Source of the DNA: Adiantum capillus-veneris
Lineage: Eukaryota > Streptophyta > Polypodiopsida > Polypodiales > Pteridaceae
Reading direction: 5' to 3'
Assembly: GCA_014529385.2 (NCBI GenBank)
Contig: CM043966.1
Coordinates: 100,056,587-100,120,586 of the forward strand
Length of the DNA: 64,000 nt
Shown here: in pieces, positions 12,211 to 23,940 of the stretch
Layout of the letters: each line of letters begins with the position of its first letter
How positions within the stretch are numbered: position 1 is the stretch's first letter
The notes under the pieces: generated by a model
Told to the model about the DNA's origin: nothing
What the model saw: only the letters and a program-made list of their open reading frames with translations
The model's database searches: none
Translations under genes and position numbers: made by a program

Positions 12211-13003
12211 CAGGCTCTATGAAAGTGTAGCAAGAGTGATATCACCTTTCAAATTGCAAACTAAGTATTGAACAAGCGCATTCTCTATCTCTTTCCATTC
12301 TCAAGGCTCATGCCCCGCATCTTGTATAGGAGAGTCTTGCTTGTTTGTGTGTGTTTGTGTGTTTCTTCTAGATTTTGAGGGACACTCTCTTGCATCCTAG
12401 TTTGCATCCATAACTAGGTGGTGCCCTTTTCAAGTTAGTTTTGGCTGTGGGTTTTGTTTGATTGTGTTTTGTGTTGTGCCCCAATCCCATTGAGCAGCAT
12501 GGGAGCCGTGAAGGGTGTTTAGAGGCCACTCTTCTTGTTGCCTGCCTCGGACCGCCTCAATTCTTGTGCCCCCACAGAGGACGACTCGATTTGACATTGG
12601 AAACTACAGTTTTGTCCGGGTAATTAAGTTTGCATTTCATTGTGCTTTATTGATTAGTCTAAGTAGAACATCTCATTCAATGTTCATATTGCCATTTTGT
12701 TCTAGGATGTGTTATGAACCATGAGGACTTGTATCATGATTTTGTTCCCTTAGCTAGGCAAAGTGTGCACATCATCGTTAGCACCAAGTTGCAGATCCAA
12801 CTTGTTTTATGTTGTGTAGTTAGATCAAATCGTTTGGTTGCTATTAACGTGTATGTAAATCCTTTCATTTTTCCTCTCATTTGTTACAACTTAAATTTTG
12901 ATGTCTTAATTCTTGTATTGTTTTGAGTTGTTCTCATATATTTAAGGACAATCTTTATGGAAGCTTTGCAAAAAATTCAAAAAATTCAAAATTTGCCTAC
13001 AAC

Positions 13004-14268
13004 ATGGACACAACTAGACAAATGAGTGGCTATCCCCTATTCTTTGGTGAGCTTGGTGAGGATGTGGAGTTGTTTCTTGCCAACTTCAAGATGGCACTCC
13101 ACATAAAGAAAGTAGTAGGGGATGAGGATCGCCTAGGCAGGTTTGAGGAAGTGCTTAGGAAGGATGCAAAGACCTGGTTTAAGCCTTTACCCGCTGAGGC
13201 TAGGAGGAGTTATCAAGAGGTTAAAAGACACTTCAAGGATTATTTTTTTAAGCCCAAGAACACCCAAATACTTTGGCGGGACATAGTCTCTTACTAGTAA
13301 AAATAACTAGATGACAACTACAAATTTAAATAGGAGTTTCTACGTCTGTGGGCTGTAGGGGTTAGGAACAATGATGGTACGGAGTTCTTGAAGAAAGAGA
13401 GGTTCATAGCTGACCTATTCTCTAGCCTCAAGGTAAAGGTAGAATTGGGAGCACCTAGCAATTATGACATGATTAAACTAGGGCCACAAAAAAATATAGA
13501 AAGTTGAAACTAGTCTAAGGAGAACTTCCTGTTGAAGGTCCCAAACCAAAAGAGACATCGACATCAATTACCAAAAGTGACCACAGAGGTGTTAGATAAG
13601 TTAAATGAGTCTTTAAGTAGCCCTTCTATTCACCTTGCTCAAGTTGTAGGTCCTAAGGGTCAGCCCAAGAAAGCCAAGGAGCATGAGCAAGAACCTTGAC
13701 CAAGAATATTTCTACAGTGTTGGAATTGTGGAGAGTCCGAACATGGGATGTATAATTGTCCTTGGCCACGTGGAGAGCCAAGGAGACCCACCTTGAACTA
13801 CCCAATGATGCATGTAGGGGAAGGATCTAATCAATAACCCATGTTGTTGCAAAGACCAAATGGAGCAAGGTCTCAACCGCGAGGGGGCGTAAACGGAGTC
13901 CCACCATTGCCAGACCCAAATGTGCATGTAGTGGAAGTCACCAACACAGAGTAAGAGGAGATGAAAGAAAATGGTATCAAACTAGCACGTGGGAAAGGTA
14001 AAGAGAAAGAAGGAGTGGCCTCACATAGTGGACATGGGAGAGGAAAGAAAGCAAAGGAGACGAAAGAGGTAAACAGAAGACGATATCGCATCAACCTCCA
14101 AGACTTCCCTCTTGGACATGGTATGGTGCCGTACAATCTTGTTAAAGACATGAGAGGTAAGGGCCCTGACATTTCTTGGCCTCGATTTTTAGTATTATGT
14201 TCACAAGTTAGAAGGGATCTCACACAAGCGATAAGCACTACGAGGAAATCAGAGGAGAGTGTGCTAGT
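13004..14268 (+). pseudogene. Element G: decayed Ty3/gypsy gag with zinc knuckle
   Basis: The frame from ATG at 13004 encodes a retrotransposon gag domain (FFGELGEDVELFLANFKMAL, then AKTWFKPLPAEARRSYQEV). Gag packages element RNA. Several stops follow 13295 (TAG, TAA, TAA, TAG), then a recognisable region about 13330-13500 and a zinc knuckle CWNCGESEHGMYNC (about 13718-13760, C-x2-C-x4-H-x4-C). A Lys/Arg-rich open stretch continues to about 14268, where element A's LTR begins. The stops here include TAA, so decay is not restricted to one codon. No protease or RT of G is visible. Confidence 0.75.
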
Positions 14269-15867
14269 TGACATAATAATCAATATCTAATTCTCCTAAA
14301 TGATTTTCTCATGTTAAACTGATCATTTAATATGGGGAAGTGCCAGGGGAGAAAAAGCTAGAATATTGGTTAAGCTAGCAGACCGGCCACAATAGGGATC
14401 CAAAGGAGGGAAAATAGGGATCCAAAGGGGGGGGCATCTGCAAAAGATCCATGTGCAACAATGGGCTAAAAACACCCTAAGGTTCAGCCCATTAAGACTT
14501 CCAAAATGCTAAGGTTCCAAAATTCAAAGGTTGTGTCCAAAGGTCAACCATGGGGGGAATTGGATGCTTTGTGTGTGTCCCAAAAGTCTTTACAAATCCC
14601 TACATAGAAGGGGGCGAGCCTTGCTTGTAGGGGATGAGAGAGAAATTCACACACACACACACACACACAAGCTCCCTTTACACAAAGGGAATGAGGGACA
14701 CATGTCATCTCCCTACCCCAGATGCCCACAAGGTGTACCCAATTCCTATTGGATGGCCTTGGAGGTGGACCAATGAGAATTAGGCTAGAGTAAATCTAGT
14801 TTAATTAATTTAAAAACACTTAATAAAAGAACCAATGAGAATTAAGATCTCTAGAAGACTATTGGACATTCACCCAAGGGGTTCAATGAGCATTCAGTAG
14901 CCCAATGACTTGCCTGATTCCTATTGGCCAGGAGGCAAAGGGATCTAATGAGAGTTTAGTTGCATTTATTAATTGCATAAAGCTCTCACAAAAGGGGAAA
15001 GGGGGACACATGTCAGAAGGCTATCACTTATACTGCTTAATTATCATTGGCTAGCCCTAGGGAGGTCCAATGAGAGTGGATCATGAGCAACTAGCAAGAG
15101 GGGTCGACCAAGAGAGAGAGGGGGCTGATTTTTGGAAGGCATTATCACACACACACACACACACACAATCTCATGTGTGAAGTAAAGAAGACTCTCTCTC
15201 CTTCTCAAGCTTTAATGGAAAGCTTATCACCTACTCCAAGCTTGTGAGAAGGGAGGCCTACACCAACAACTCTTGGCTTTGTGATGCAAATCCAACCAAG
15301 AGCCAAGCTTCAATGCATGCTCATCTCCTCTACCATGCTAATTACTAAGCTAAGCTATGCTAATATGAGTGATTATGTGAGGAGATGTACATCTTTCTCG
15401 TAAGACTACTCCTTCTTCCTCTCAATCTACTCTCATACCCCGCTAGCTCTCACCATCTTTGAAGGTGTGTGAGGTCTTGGGTCTGAGACCGGAGATAATT
15501 GATGTTGTGTTTGATAAGTGTTTTGCTTACTGCATGAAGCTTTCATCTTCATTGCACTAGCTAGTCTGGAAGGAACACAAAGAATTGTATTGTACAATGT
15601 CTCTCTTGATGGGAGAAACCATAATACAAAGCCTTTTGGAGCGGGGACCGGCTCCATGAAAATCCGGTCCTCAACTGTTGTCAATAGCTTAATTTCTCTC
15701 TCTTTTGAAAGTATTGTTCATGCTATCTAACTAGGTGTTATGCTTTTTGTTGCTCTCTCCACCCAAGCACTCTTGTAATTCTCATGAGGAATCTATTCTA
15801 ATGAAATGCCCACTATGTTCATGCTAATTTCCACTACACACAAGTTTTTAGGCCATTAAATGTTACA
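14269..15867 (+). repeat. Element A 5' LTR (1599 bp)
   Basis: Runs from TGACATAA to GTTACA, directly followed by the primer-binding site. It shares with the B LTRs the start, a conserved GGACCGG...CCGGTCC hairpin (15645-15670) and the TATGCTAATT/CTCATG end region. U3 holds about four diverged repeats of ATTGGC...GGTCCAATGAGA, that is, inverted CCAAT pairs, and two (CA)n tracts (about 14649-14669 and 15144-15168). An antisense open frame (15433-15684, minus) corresponds to one in the B LTRs. Confidence 0.85.
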
Positions 15868-15880
15868 TTGGTATCAGAGC
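15868..15880 (+). other. Element A primer-binding site (initiator Met tRNA)
   Basis: TTGGTATCAGAGC directly follows the LTR; TGGTATCAGAGC is complementary to the 3' end of plant initiator methionine tRNA, which primes minus-strand synthesis. Confidence 0.95.
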
Positions 15881-16269
15881 ACAAGGTTTCTGTTTTCTTG
15901 CTCAAGAAGGGAGTTCCTCAAGCTAGCTATAAATGGTTGGTATTATTAATTGCCTGTGAGTAAGTAGAATAGGGATTTTTTAGCCTTGCAGTGCGTCTGC
16001 CTTCGTGCAGCTAATGGGACATCATCATCGAGAGCTATGGTCTTAATAGTGGAGTCCTACGGGGCTTGCCTACGGCTTAACCACTATTGAGCTATTAGAA
16101 GATTGACAGGAGCCGGTGCTCTTTTGGTGTTGAACGACCCTCTATTATATTCCTTGCATTTAATTGTATTCAAGCCACGGGTACAGTAGCTTGAGTGCTT
16201 TTTCTAAAGGGGTAAAGAGGAGTAGCAACTAGGGCTTGAAGTGCCAAAGTACACCTAAAAGTTGTTAGA

Positions 16270-17736
16270 ATGGCTGACAATAGTAAAGAGAATGAAATTA
16301 ATGTTGATAACTTTGATTTTGCTAATGAGCAAGCTACTAATGATGCCCCGATGCTTGTTAACTATCTTGTTTCTAGGCTTCAACAAGCCATGGGCAACAA
16401 TCCATCTCTCGAAAGTGAAGTGCAACAGCAGCTCCGTGCTCATGGGATTCTCCAAGCTCACCACCATGACGAGAGAACACCTAGGAAGCCTCCTTGTGAG
16501 ACTTCCAAAAGAGGTCTCTCTCCGATTCGGGAAGAAGAAGAGAATCCATACGAAGGGCTCAAGAATTTACTTCTTGATGATGCATCTCCTTCCCAAAGGA
16601 GAACTCAAGAGCCTCCACCAAAGGAACGAGAAAGAAGTGAGTCTCCCGCCACCTCAAAGGAGATGGCTCCACGAAGACGGTGGGCTAAACGCTCTCCATC
16701 ACCTCCAAAACGGAGAAGACCATAGCACCCTTCTCCACACCATAATTCAAAGAGGGATGACAAAAAGCAAGAGAAGAAAAAGGCGAGAAAGAGGACACCC
16801 TCTTCTCCATCTTCTTCATCCTCTCCCTCTTATGAAAGTGATGGTGAAGACGACGAAGATCAAGACAAGAAAAAGGAGAGAAAGAGGTCACCCTCTTCTC
16901 CACCTTCCTCAAATTCTTCACCTTCTAAAGAAAGTGATGGTGCAACCTTTGAACTAGCAAGAAGAGGAGGCCATAGGAAATCCTATGCCGCATGGAAGAG
17001 GTCGTCCAAGCTCAAGAAGTTCAAAGAGGGAGGGAAGAGCATCTCTTTCCTTACCTATGATGGCACCTTTGGTGCTACAGACAAAGTCTTGGCCTTTATC
17101 CAACAATTTGATGCGGTGTTCGGAGATGAGGGCTTCACGGAGTCCTCAAAGCTACGCCATGTAGCTATGCACTTTCAAAAGTCCGCGAGGCAATGGTGGT
17201 CTAGCCTACAAGCCAATGGTGAAGCTCCATGAACATGGAAAGCTTTAAGAGCTTCCATTATGAAGCAGTTTTTGGCCACCGATGCCAAAGACAAAGTACT
17301 CACCGAATGGTGAAGCTTAAAGCTCTCTCCCTATGAATCCATCCACAAATATGTAGACAAGTTTTGGGACCTACAACTCAAAGCCACTGTCTTCCAAAAG
17401 TTGGATATTGGAGAGAAAAAGCAACAATTTTTTGCGGGCTTAACTGAAGAAATGGTGGAGTATGTCAACTCCCAAAGGCCACGTACCATATCGGCGGTAA
17501 TACACCATACTATGGTGGCCTCTCGAATCAATTTTCAAACGGGGGCTAAAAGAAATAATAAGCCCACGAAATACAAGGGTTCCAACAAGCCTAAGGGGAA
17601 GGACAATCTCCAAAAGTCTCCGAAGGGCAACTCCAACAAAGCTAAAGATAAGGGAGTTTACAAAGGTAAAAACAAACTCTCTCCTGAAGAGCTTGAGCGT
17701 TATCGCAAGGATAACCGGTGTTTCAAGTGCGGCGAA
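16270..17736 (+). pseudogene. Element A gag, 3'-truncated
   Basis: ATG at 16270 begins MADNSKENEINVDNFDFAN, parallel to the B gag start. One frame continues to 17736 through a Ser/Pro/Arg-rich region, the capsid-like region (KFKEGGKSISFLTYDGTFG, SARQWWSSL, NKYVDKFWDL equivalents) and the first half of a zinc knuckle (CFKCGE). Three nonsense codons interrupt it: TAG 16723-16725, TGA 17230-17232 and TGA 17311-17313, all compatible with C-to-T change. Gag forms the particle and binds RNA. The frame then enters foreign sequence and ends 60 bases later. Confidence 0.85.
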
Positions 17737-18322
17737 TGGGAGTTTCCAATCAACGAGCAAAACCGATTTTTGAGCGAATATGAGCAACACCCTTGACAAA
17801 TTTATGTGCCTCTAGTCTTTGGCCCAATGGAATAGTGCCATAATAGATATCTAAGGTCTTCTGCTTCTCTTACCTTGCATTAAAGGGTCAAAAAACTTGC
17901 ATACCGATCAACAAAAAAGCATTGCATGTTAGAACCTTATTGAAGTGGCTTAGAAACTGCAACTTTAATGTACATGTCGTACATTCAGGTGCACCCAAAG
18001 AGAAACGACACAAGCATGGACAGAGAGAGAGAGAGAGAGATCATATCCTGGTCGCATCTGCAATATCGTAGGTTGTGCTCCACCTACTCCAAGACTCATA
18101 TTGACTGGCAAGTCGGATGCAAGACCTGTTTTTTCCATGATGCGCAAGATGGCAGGATGAATGGCCAGGAGGGAGATGTGCATGCGCTGCAAAGTTTTTA
18201 TGCCACTGATAAGAAAAACAAGGAACCTATCTGCAACGAGCATCCGGCATGTTGGAAACGAACTCCAGGAAGAGGGTTCTTTTTGTTTCAGTGTGTGGAG
18301 AGTGGTGGGTGAGATGATAGGA
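17737..18322. other. Unassigned sequence after the element A breakpoint
   Basis: Starts with TGGGAGTTTCCAATCAACG, which has no counterpart in B1/B2. A short (GA)n tract lies at 18021-18040. Open frames on both strands (17965-18378 minus, 17968-18312 plus) overlap the simple repeat and show no family motif. Confidence 0.4.
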
Positions 18323-18799
18323 TTAGCGCTTGAAATTGAAGGAGTGCTCAAGCCCAAAGGAGATTGAGAAGCAGCCATGAAGATGACCCACTTGATTCGT
18401 CCTTTGTGGATAGGATGGTCTTTGTCCTGTTAACCCTGCATGAGCTATGAACATCAATGTTCTTGCGTCCAAATTGTATCTCTCTTCATCAGAAGCACTT
18501 GTAACTGTTGGTGTTCCAACATTCCCAATCATGCCCCATGGTTCTGGTTGTTTGGGTTCTTCTGGTGGGTAATACACAGTTGGAGACATGTGTGCACCAG
18601 ATTCTTCATAATAGGCTTGAACAGGCGCTAAGGCTTGTTCTTCCTGATTCTCTAAGGTTGGTGCATATCTAATGCCCACTAGTCTTGCTCTTGGTAAAGG
18701 TGGTTGTTGTCCCAATACCGGTTGCGGTCTTTCTATCCCCATAGGTCCTGGTACATTTCCCGTTGGGTATCGAGGTACTGGATGTACCTGAGGTGGTGC
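18323..18799 (-). CDS. Proline/glutamine-rich open frame, unknown
   Basis: About 155 codons on the minus strand, open from just after a TAA near 18800; the first ATG is at 18742. The product is rich in Pro, Gln, Gly and Tyr (for example QPPLPRARLVGIRYAP and VYYPPEEPKQPEPW), has no membrane segment and ends in a basic Phe/Lys tail. The composition resembles the disordered flanks of retroelement gag proteins, but no zinc knuckle or capsid motif is visible. It could be a gag fragment or a chance frame. Base composition is higher in GC than the AT-rich neighbours. Confidence 0.25.
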   Translation of the reverse strand, partial: APPQVHPVPRYPTGNVPGPMGIERPQPVLGQQPPLPRARLVGIRYAPTLENQEEQALAPVQAYYEESGAHMSPTVYYPPEEPKQPEPWGMIGNVGTPTVTSASDEERYNLDARTLMFIAHAGLTGQRPSYPQRTNQVGHLHGCFSISFGLEHSFNFKR

Positions 18800-21340
18800 T
18801 AATTAACATCAAGTATGCTGATAGGTATGGACATGAGTATATGCCAATCAAGAAGAGGTCACTAGAATGTTGGGACAAATAGTCGTATCAAGTGTTCTAA
18901 TGACTAAAGTCAAACCCAAAGTAGATCCTCAAACCCCTTCAAGGAAGTAGAAGACACGATTATGAGTACATTCAGTCAAGGTGGAAGAGTAGAAACTCCA
19001 AAGTACTCTCCAAAGCAACACCACTATAATCCAAACCCTAACTTTATTCATTACCCTGACACAGCAACACTACAGTCATGGATTCATGTTAGCATAATTG
19101 TAGAAACAGACTATAATAGCAATGGTATTCCAATCACAACATGATCATATATGCAACCACCAATATTTGACAGATAACACATAGCACAATCACATGTCAA
19201 GGTTACCACATTTGCCATGCAATCCCTAACCTTAAGCTCAAATGCAATAATGCACCGCAAAGGAATAGTACCAAATTTGGTACTGGTTATAATGTCAGAA
19301 TGTCACATATGCCATGCAAAGTTGAACGCCCAAATGCATATGCATGCAATATAATGCTACCACACAAACATACTATCAAAGTGGTACTATTTCTCATGTA
19401 AAAGTTGCCACAAATGTCATTCAAATTATAATCCCAAACTTATATGCACAAGTTTATGCTACCACATAATTTAGTGTTTTCTTCTTTCACCACTGTAACT
19501 TTTAAAACAGCTATATTGAGCACGATATCAATAGTTATAAACTTATATTAAATCAAGATCTTACTCCTAAACCCATTCAAGCAAAAATAACAATGCATAC
19601 AAATATGTTTCTTTTTTCTTGGACACAACATGCACAAACACCACAGCATGCTTAAATACAAACCACCATAGACCACTCCTATTCTCAAAAAGTGGCCCAA
19701 ATTAAATCAAACTGTAACATGTAGATTGGCGGTGCTCAACTCAGACACCCACATTGACACAGTGCTCAATTTAACAAACATGCATCTTGCAAAACCCACA
19801 TGCAAAACATTGCAATGTATGAAACTTGCATCTATTCTTTGTTGCCAACTTGTCATCATTAGGCAAGACAGAAGATGATCTGAGTTTGGATTGTGCAACA
19901 AAGCAACTCTCCTTGCTTGCCCGCGTGTTTGGTGTGTGGACTTCCTTTGGCAAAGGTTGTGGCATCTTATGGCCACTGCAAGGAGACTTGAGCTTCTCCA
20001 TACCCTTGCTAGACCTGACCAATTTCTCTGGAGTAGCTTTAGCAGCAGCAGTTTCCTTCCTTGCAAAAGTCCTCATAGCTCAGCATTTAGGCAAATGGTA
20101 GCTCAGCAACAGGCCCAAAAGCATGAGCAGCTGGAAGAAGATAGGGAATAGCACAGCAAGGGGGGAAGAGTAGACAGCTAGCACGCGAGAAAACGATTCA
20201 AAGTTCAGGTCCATGCAATTAGTACACCACTCTCTTGAGCCCACTTTTTGTAACATAGCACATTCTTTTCTTATTGTTCTTATAATAAAATATAGTGGTT
20301 ATCTTTATTTTAGATAACCATTTTCTTTTTCACTTTATATTTCTTAGATGGTTGTCACATTTTTCTTTTAGCTGACCATAAAATAGAAGCACCAACCAGG
20401 TGAAGTCAAAATTGGTCCTTTTTTTGTACCATCAATACATGCTTTCACCCAATGGTCACTATTTTATAACTTTGAAATAATTATCACAATAAGGATGGTA
20501 GAAAATTATGGTAAAAGATTAATCTTGAAGGAAACATTGAAGGGTATGACAATGAAAATATCAAAGCAAGGATGGTAGAAAAGTTGAGAACATTTGATCT
20601 TGAAGGGGACATTGAAAGGTATGACAATGAAAAGACTAGTGACATTGGTAATCTGAAGGAGTAAGCGACCCACATGTTGCTGTGGGCATAAGCTTAGAAG
20701 TTGTGAGATGATGGAGAAAAATTTAGCATAGGTGAGAAAACATAGCATAATTAAACAAGTTTTTCAAAGATGGCTATACTCCCAATATCGAATGAGACGA
20801 TGAAGCAAATTTTAGGAGGATTGAGATAGCAAGGCAATTACGCAAGTTTGTCAAAGAGATGTTCATACTCCGAGCGCCAACATATTTGTTAATATAACTA
20901 GCACATGCAAAGCCATCAATTTAAAACAGTTTTAAATAAGCATAACATGATAGCTAGAAACATGTCTTATGATCGAAAGAAATGTTGCTTTGACATCATT
21001 TTAAGAAGACTTAGTTCTGACTTTAATAGGTGCTCAATCAATGTATCTTGTTTAGTTTTTCCTTGGATTAAAAGGTGGTAGAATGTGTATTTGAATGCTC
21101 TTGATTTATGTTACAAATGTCCCAAAATGTATGTGAATGGAAATGTTGCTTTCGACTAAAGAACCCACAATTTCCTTATCATTCCCTTGTTGGTAAAATT
21201 GTGCACCAAACACAATCCAAGGAATCACCAAAACCCATTACTTGACATGTTGTGTCATCTGCAAGATAAACCACTCTCCGACAAAAAAAATCCAAAAATT
21301 ACATGACTCAGGGCTCGACTCAGAGAATCCTTTTACAATA
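18800..21340. other. AT-rich gene-free region with weak repeats
   Basis: No coding motif. At 19198-19470 about three diverged copies of a unit of about 100 bp containing TACCACATTTGCCATGCAA and GGTACTA can be seen. At 20491-20645 a 77-bp unit beginning AAGGATGGTAGAAAA and ending TATGACAATGAAAA occurs twice. A small stem GGTTATCTT...AGATAACC lies near 20298-20321. The open frame at 19707-20066 (minus) is not recognised. Confidence 0.5.
20491..20645 (+). repeat. 77-bp tandem duplication
   Basis: AAGGATGGTAGAAAA starts at 20491 and again at 20568; both copies continue with ATCTTGAAGG, ACATTGAA and GTATGACAATGAAAA. Two copies, diverged by several bases. Confidence 0.85.
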
Positions 21341-21368
21341 AAATATTACAGAGTTTTGAAAAAATAAT

Positions 21369-22977
21369 GGTTTCTAGACGAGGAGGGTGCCCGTAGCTTA
21401 TCGCCAAACAATATCTTATCACTATTGGGTTTCATATGGTAGATGTAGACCATTCTTTGTATGTGCAAAAAATAGATGTTGGGATTGTGAGCATTACAAT
21501 TTATGTAGATGATCTCATTGGGGGTGATGCTTTGGAGAATGTAGAGCATGTCAAAGCTCTTTTGTGCAAACAATTTAACATAAAGGATTTCGGTGAGCTA
21601 CGCTATTTTTTGGGGATTGAAATGTTACGCAATGAAAGCGGTAAATGGCTGTTGCATAAGAAGTATAAATTGGATATGCTTATGAAGCATGGCATGGCTG
21701 ATTGTAAACCTATTTCCACACCCTTGGATCAAAAATTGAAGTTGAGGATTGATGAAGGAGAGGTGTTGGATGGTTTCTAGACTAGGAGGGTGCCCTTAGC
21801 TTATCGCCAAACAATATCTTATCACTATTGGGTTTCATATGGTAGATGTAGACCATTCTTTGCATGTGCAAAAAATAGATGCTGGGATTGTGAGCATTAC
21901 AATTTATGTAGATGATCTCATTGGGGGTGATGCTTTGGAGAATGTAGAGCATGTCAAAGTCTTTTGTGCAAACAATTTAACATAAAGGATTTGGGTGAGC
22001 TACGCTATTTTTTGGGGATTGAAATGTTACGCAATGAAAGCGGTAAATGACTGTTGCATAAGAAGTATAAATTGGATATGCTTATGAAGCATGGCATGGC
22101 TGATTGTAAGCCTATTTCCACACCCTTGGATCAAAATTTGAAATTGAGGATTGATGAAGGAGAGGTGTTGGATGGTTTCTAGACTAGGAGGGTGCCCGTA
22201 GCTTATCACCAAACAATATCTTATCACTATTGGGTTTCATATGGTAGATGTAGACCATTCTTTGTATGTGCAAAAAATAGATGCTGGGATTGTGAGCATT
22301 ACAATTTATGTAGATGATCTCATTGGGGGTGATGCTTTGGAGAATGTAGAGCATGTCAAAGTCTTTTGTGCAAACAATTTGACATAAAGGATTTGGGTGA
22401 GCTACGCTATTTTTTGGGGATTGAAATGTTACGCAATGAAAGCGGTAAATGGCTGTTGCATAAGAAGTATAAATTGGATATGCTTATGAAGCATGGCATG
22501 GCTGATTGTAAGCCTATTTCCACACCCTTGGATTAAAATTTGAAATTGAGGATTGATGAAGGAGAGGTGTTGGATGGTTTCTAGACTAGGAGGGTGCCCT
22601 TAGCTTATCGCCAAACAATATCTTATCACTATTGGGTTTCATATGGTAGATGTAGACCATTCTTTGTATGTGCAAAAAATAGATGCTGGGATTGTGAGCA
22701 TTACAATTTATGTAGATGATCTCATTGGGGGTGATGCTTTGGAGAATGTAGAGCATGTCAAAGTCTTTTGTGCAAACAATTTGACATAAAGGATTTGGGT
22801 GAGCTACGCTATTTTTTGGGGATTGAAATGTTACGCAATGAAAGCGGTAAATGGCTGTTGCATAAGAAGTATAAATTGGATATGCTTATGAAGCATGGCA
22901 TAGCTGATTGTAAGCCTATTTCCACACCCTTGGATCAAAATTTGAAGTTGAGGATTGATGAAGGAGAGGTGTTGGAT
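21369..22977 (+). repeat. Four tandem copies of a 402-bp copia RT segment
   Basis: Units start with GGTTTCTAGAC(G/T)AGGAGGG at 21369, 21772, 22174 and 22576 (periods 403, 402, 402) and end GAGGTGTTGGAT. Each encodes the RT catalytic box YVDDLIGGDA, then LGELRYFLGIEML and the CKPISTPLD motif. Copy 1 keeps the frame; copies 2-4 share a 1-base loss (AAAGCTCTTTTG versus AAAGTCTTTTG). Variants are distributed in a mosaic way: CCCGTAGC in copies 1 and 3 but CCCTTAGC in 2 and 4; AATTTAACAT in 1 and 2 but AATTTGACAT in 3 and 4. Unit joints carry ATG shared by both parent ends. In-frame TAG at each joint prevents a longer protein. Confidence 0.95.
21436..21780 (+). pseudogene. Element J RT fragment, first repeat copy
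   Basis: 115 codons encoding the copia RT core from SLYVQK through YVDDLIGG, LCKQFNIKD, YFLGIEML and CKPISTPLDQ to the repeat joint, where a TAG ends it. This is the only copy of the four without the frameshift. It lacks the RT fingers upstream of the Y-V-D-D box, so it cannot be active. The partner 3' sequence (YRKIVGNLIYM) is only found after copy 4. Confidence 0.85.
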
Positions 22978-23640
22978 GATGCTACAATGTACCGCAAGAT
23001 TGTGGGCAACCTTATATACATGACGATCTCACGGCCAAATTTGAGCTATGTAGTTGGATTGGTGCAGCAGTTTATGTAGCTTCCAAGGAAGCCAGGTTTG
23101 GATGCCGTGAGACGTATATTGAGGTATGTGAGAGCTACATTGGATTATGCGCTCTTTTATGACGTAGGTACACAGGTACATGTACATGGCTACACAGATT
23201 CTGACTAGGTTGGTAGTGTTTCCGATCATCAATCTACCAGTGGTTATATGTTCTCTTTTGGAAGTGCTGCTATCACATGGAGTAGCAAGAAGCAACCCAC
23301 ATTAGCATTATCAAGTATAGAGGTAGAGTACAGGGCTACAACAATTACAGCTTGTGAGGTAGCAAGGCTAGAGATGCTACTTTGAGATTTGGAGATACAG
23401 GTACAGGTACAGGTCAGGTTGCCATATAATAACAACCTCAGTAGCATCGAGCTAGCACAGAACCCTATGTTTCATGCACGCACAAAACACATAGAGGTTC
23501 ATTACCATTTCATCAAAGAAAGGGTCTTGGATGGCAACATCAACTTGGCTTATGTCGGCACAAAGGATCAGGCAACCAACCTTTTCACCAAATCCCTGGG
23601 TGCAGAGAATCTATGACACTTCCTAGGGATGCTCGGACTA
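22768..23640 (+). pseudogene. Element J RT C-terminus and RNase H
   Basis: From the fourth repeat copy the frame passes naturally into MYRKIVGNLIYMTISRPNLS (copia RT end), then RRILRYVRATLDYALFY, DSD*VG, STSGYMFSFGSAAITWSSKK and RNase H with VEYRATTITACEVARLEMLL, AQNPMFHARTKHIEVHYHF and KDQATNLFTKSL. Stops: TAG at the FMQ position near 23077, TAG at DSDW near 23206, TGA near 23384 and TGA near 23615. All four fit C-to-T or G-to-A change. Short CAGGTA repeats near 23397 replace part of RNase H. Confidence 0.85.
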
Positions 23641-23669
23641 GGGGATATGCCATTGAGCTTGAGGGGGAG

Positions 23670-23940
23670 TGTTGAGATATCAAGTTCCATGCCTACCTAA
23701 CAGTCGATACATCTCAGCTACCACTAGCACGTATGAGCAACTACGTGGATCTTTGTCAGTGATACAATAGCTGGACATCATCGACACGGTCTACCAACCA
23801 AGAGTGATGGCACATTCTATTCCACTCACATACTAGCGGCTATTGACTATGACCATTTGTATATAGTAGTTTTCATGGTTCATTACTTATGCTTTTTGTA
23901 GCTCTCATTATTGACATTAGTGAAAAAGAAGAGATAGAAG
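23670..23940 (+). repeat. Element J 3' LTR, first part
   Basis: Begins TGTTGAGATATCAAG directly after GAGGGGGAG and runs 271 bp to the edge of element D. The end is missing or lies beyond 31268. Confidence 0.7.

Larger units (their letters stand above)
14269..17736 (+). mobile_element. Element A: truncated old member of the B chromovirus family, inserted in G
   Basis: 5' LTR, initiator-Met primer-binding site, leader and most of gag are present in plus orientation. Its LTR start (TGACATAATAATCAATATC) aligns with the B-family start (TGTCATAAAATCTAATATC), and its gag aligns with that of B1/B2 along the whole length. The copy stops abruptly inside the gag zinc knuckle near 17736, where sequence unrelated to B begins. 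Pol and 3' LTR are absent, so no TSD can be tested (the 5 bp before the LTR are CTAGT). Confidence 0.85.
21369..23940 (+). mobile_element. Element J: 5'-truncated Ty1/copia, its 3' LTR split by element D
   Basis: Plus-strand copia remnant holding the C-terminal part of RT (quadruplicated), RNase H, a polypurine tract GAGGGGGAG (23661-23669) and the beginning of a 3' LTR, TGTTGAGATATC, at 23670. gag, protease and integrase are missing. The LTR is interrupted at 23941 by element D; sequence after 31268 may be its continuation, but without a second LTR copy this cannot be shown. Confidence 0.8.

Noticed and set aside
14264-14268. CTAGT as target-site duplication of element A
   Set aside because: The 3' end of A is absent, so the second copy cannot be tested.
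21369-22977. Satellite DNA array
   Set aside because: Only four units, and the last passes without break into the rest of the copia gene, so it is an internal multiplication of one element.
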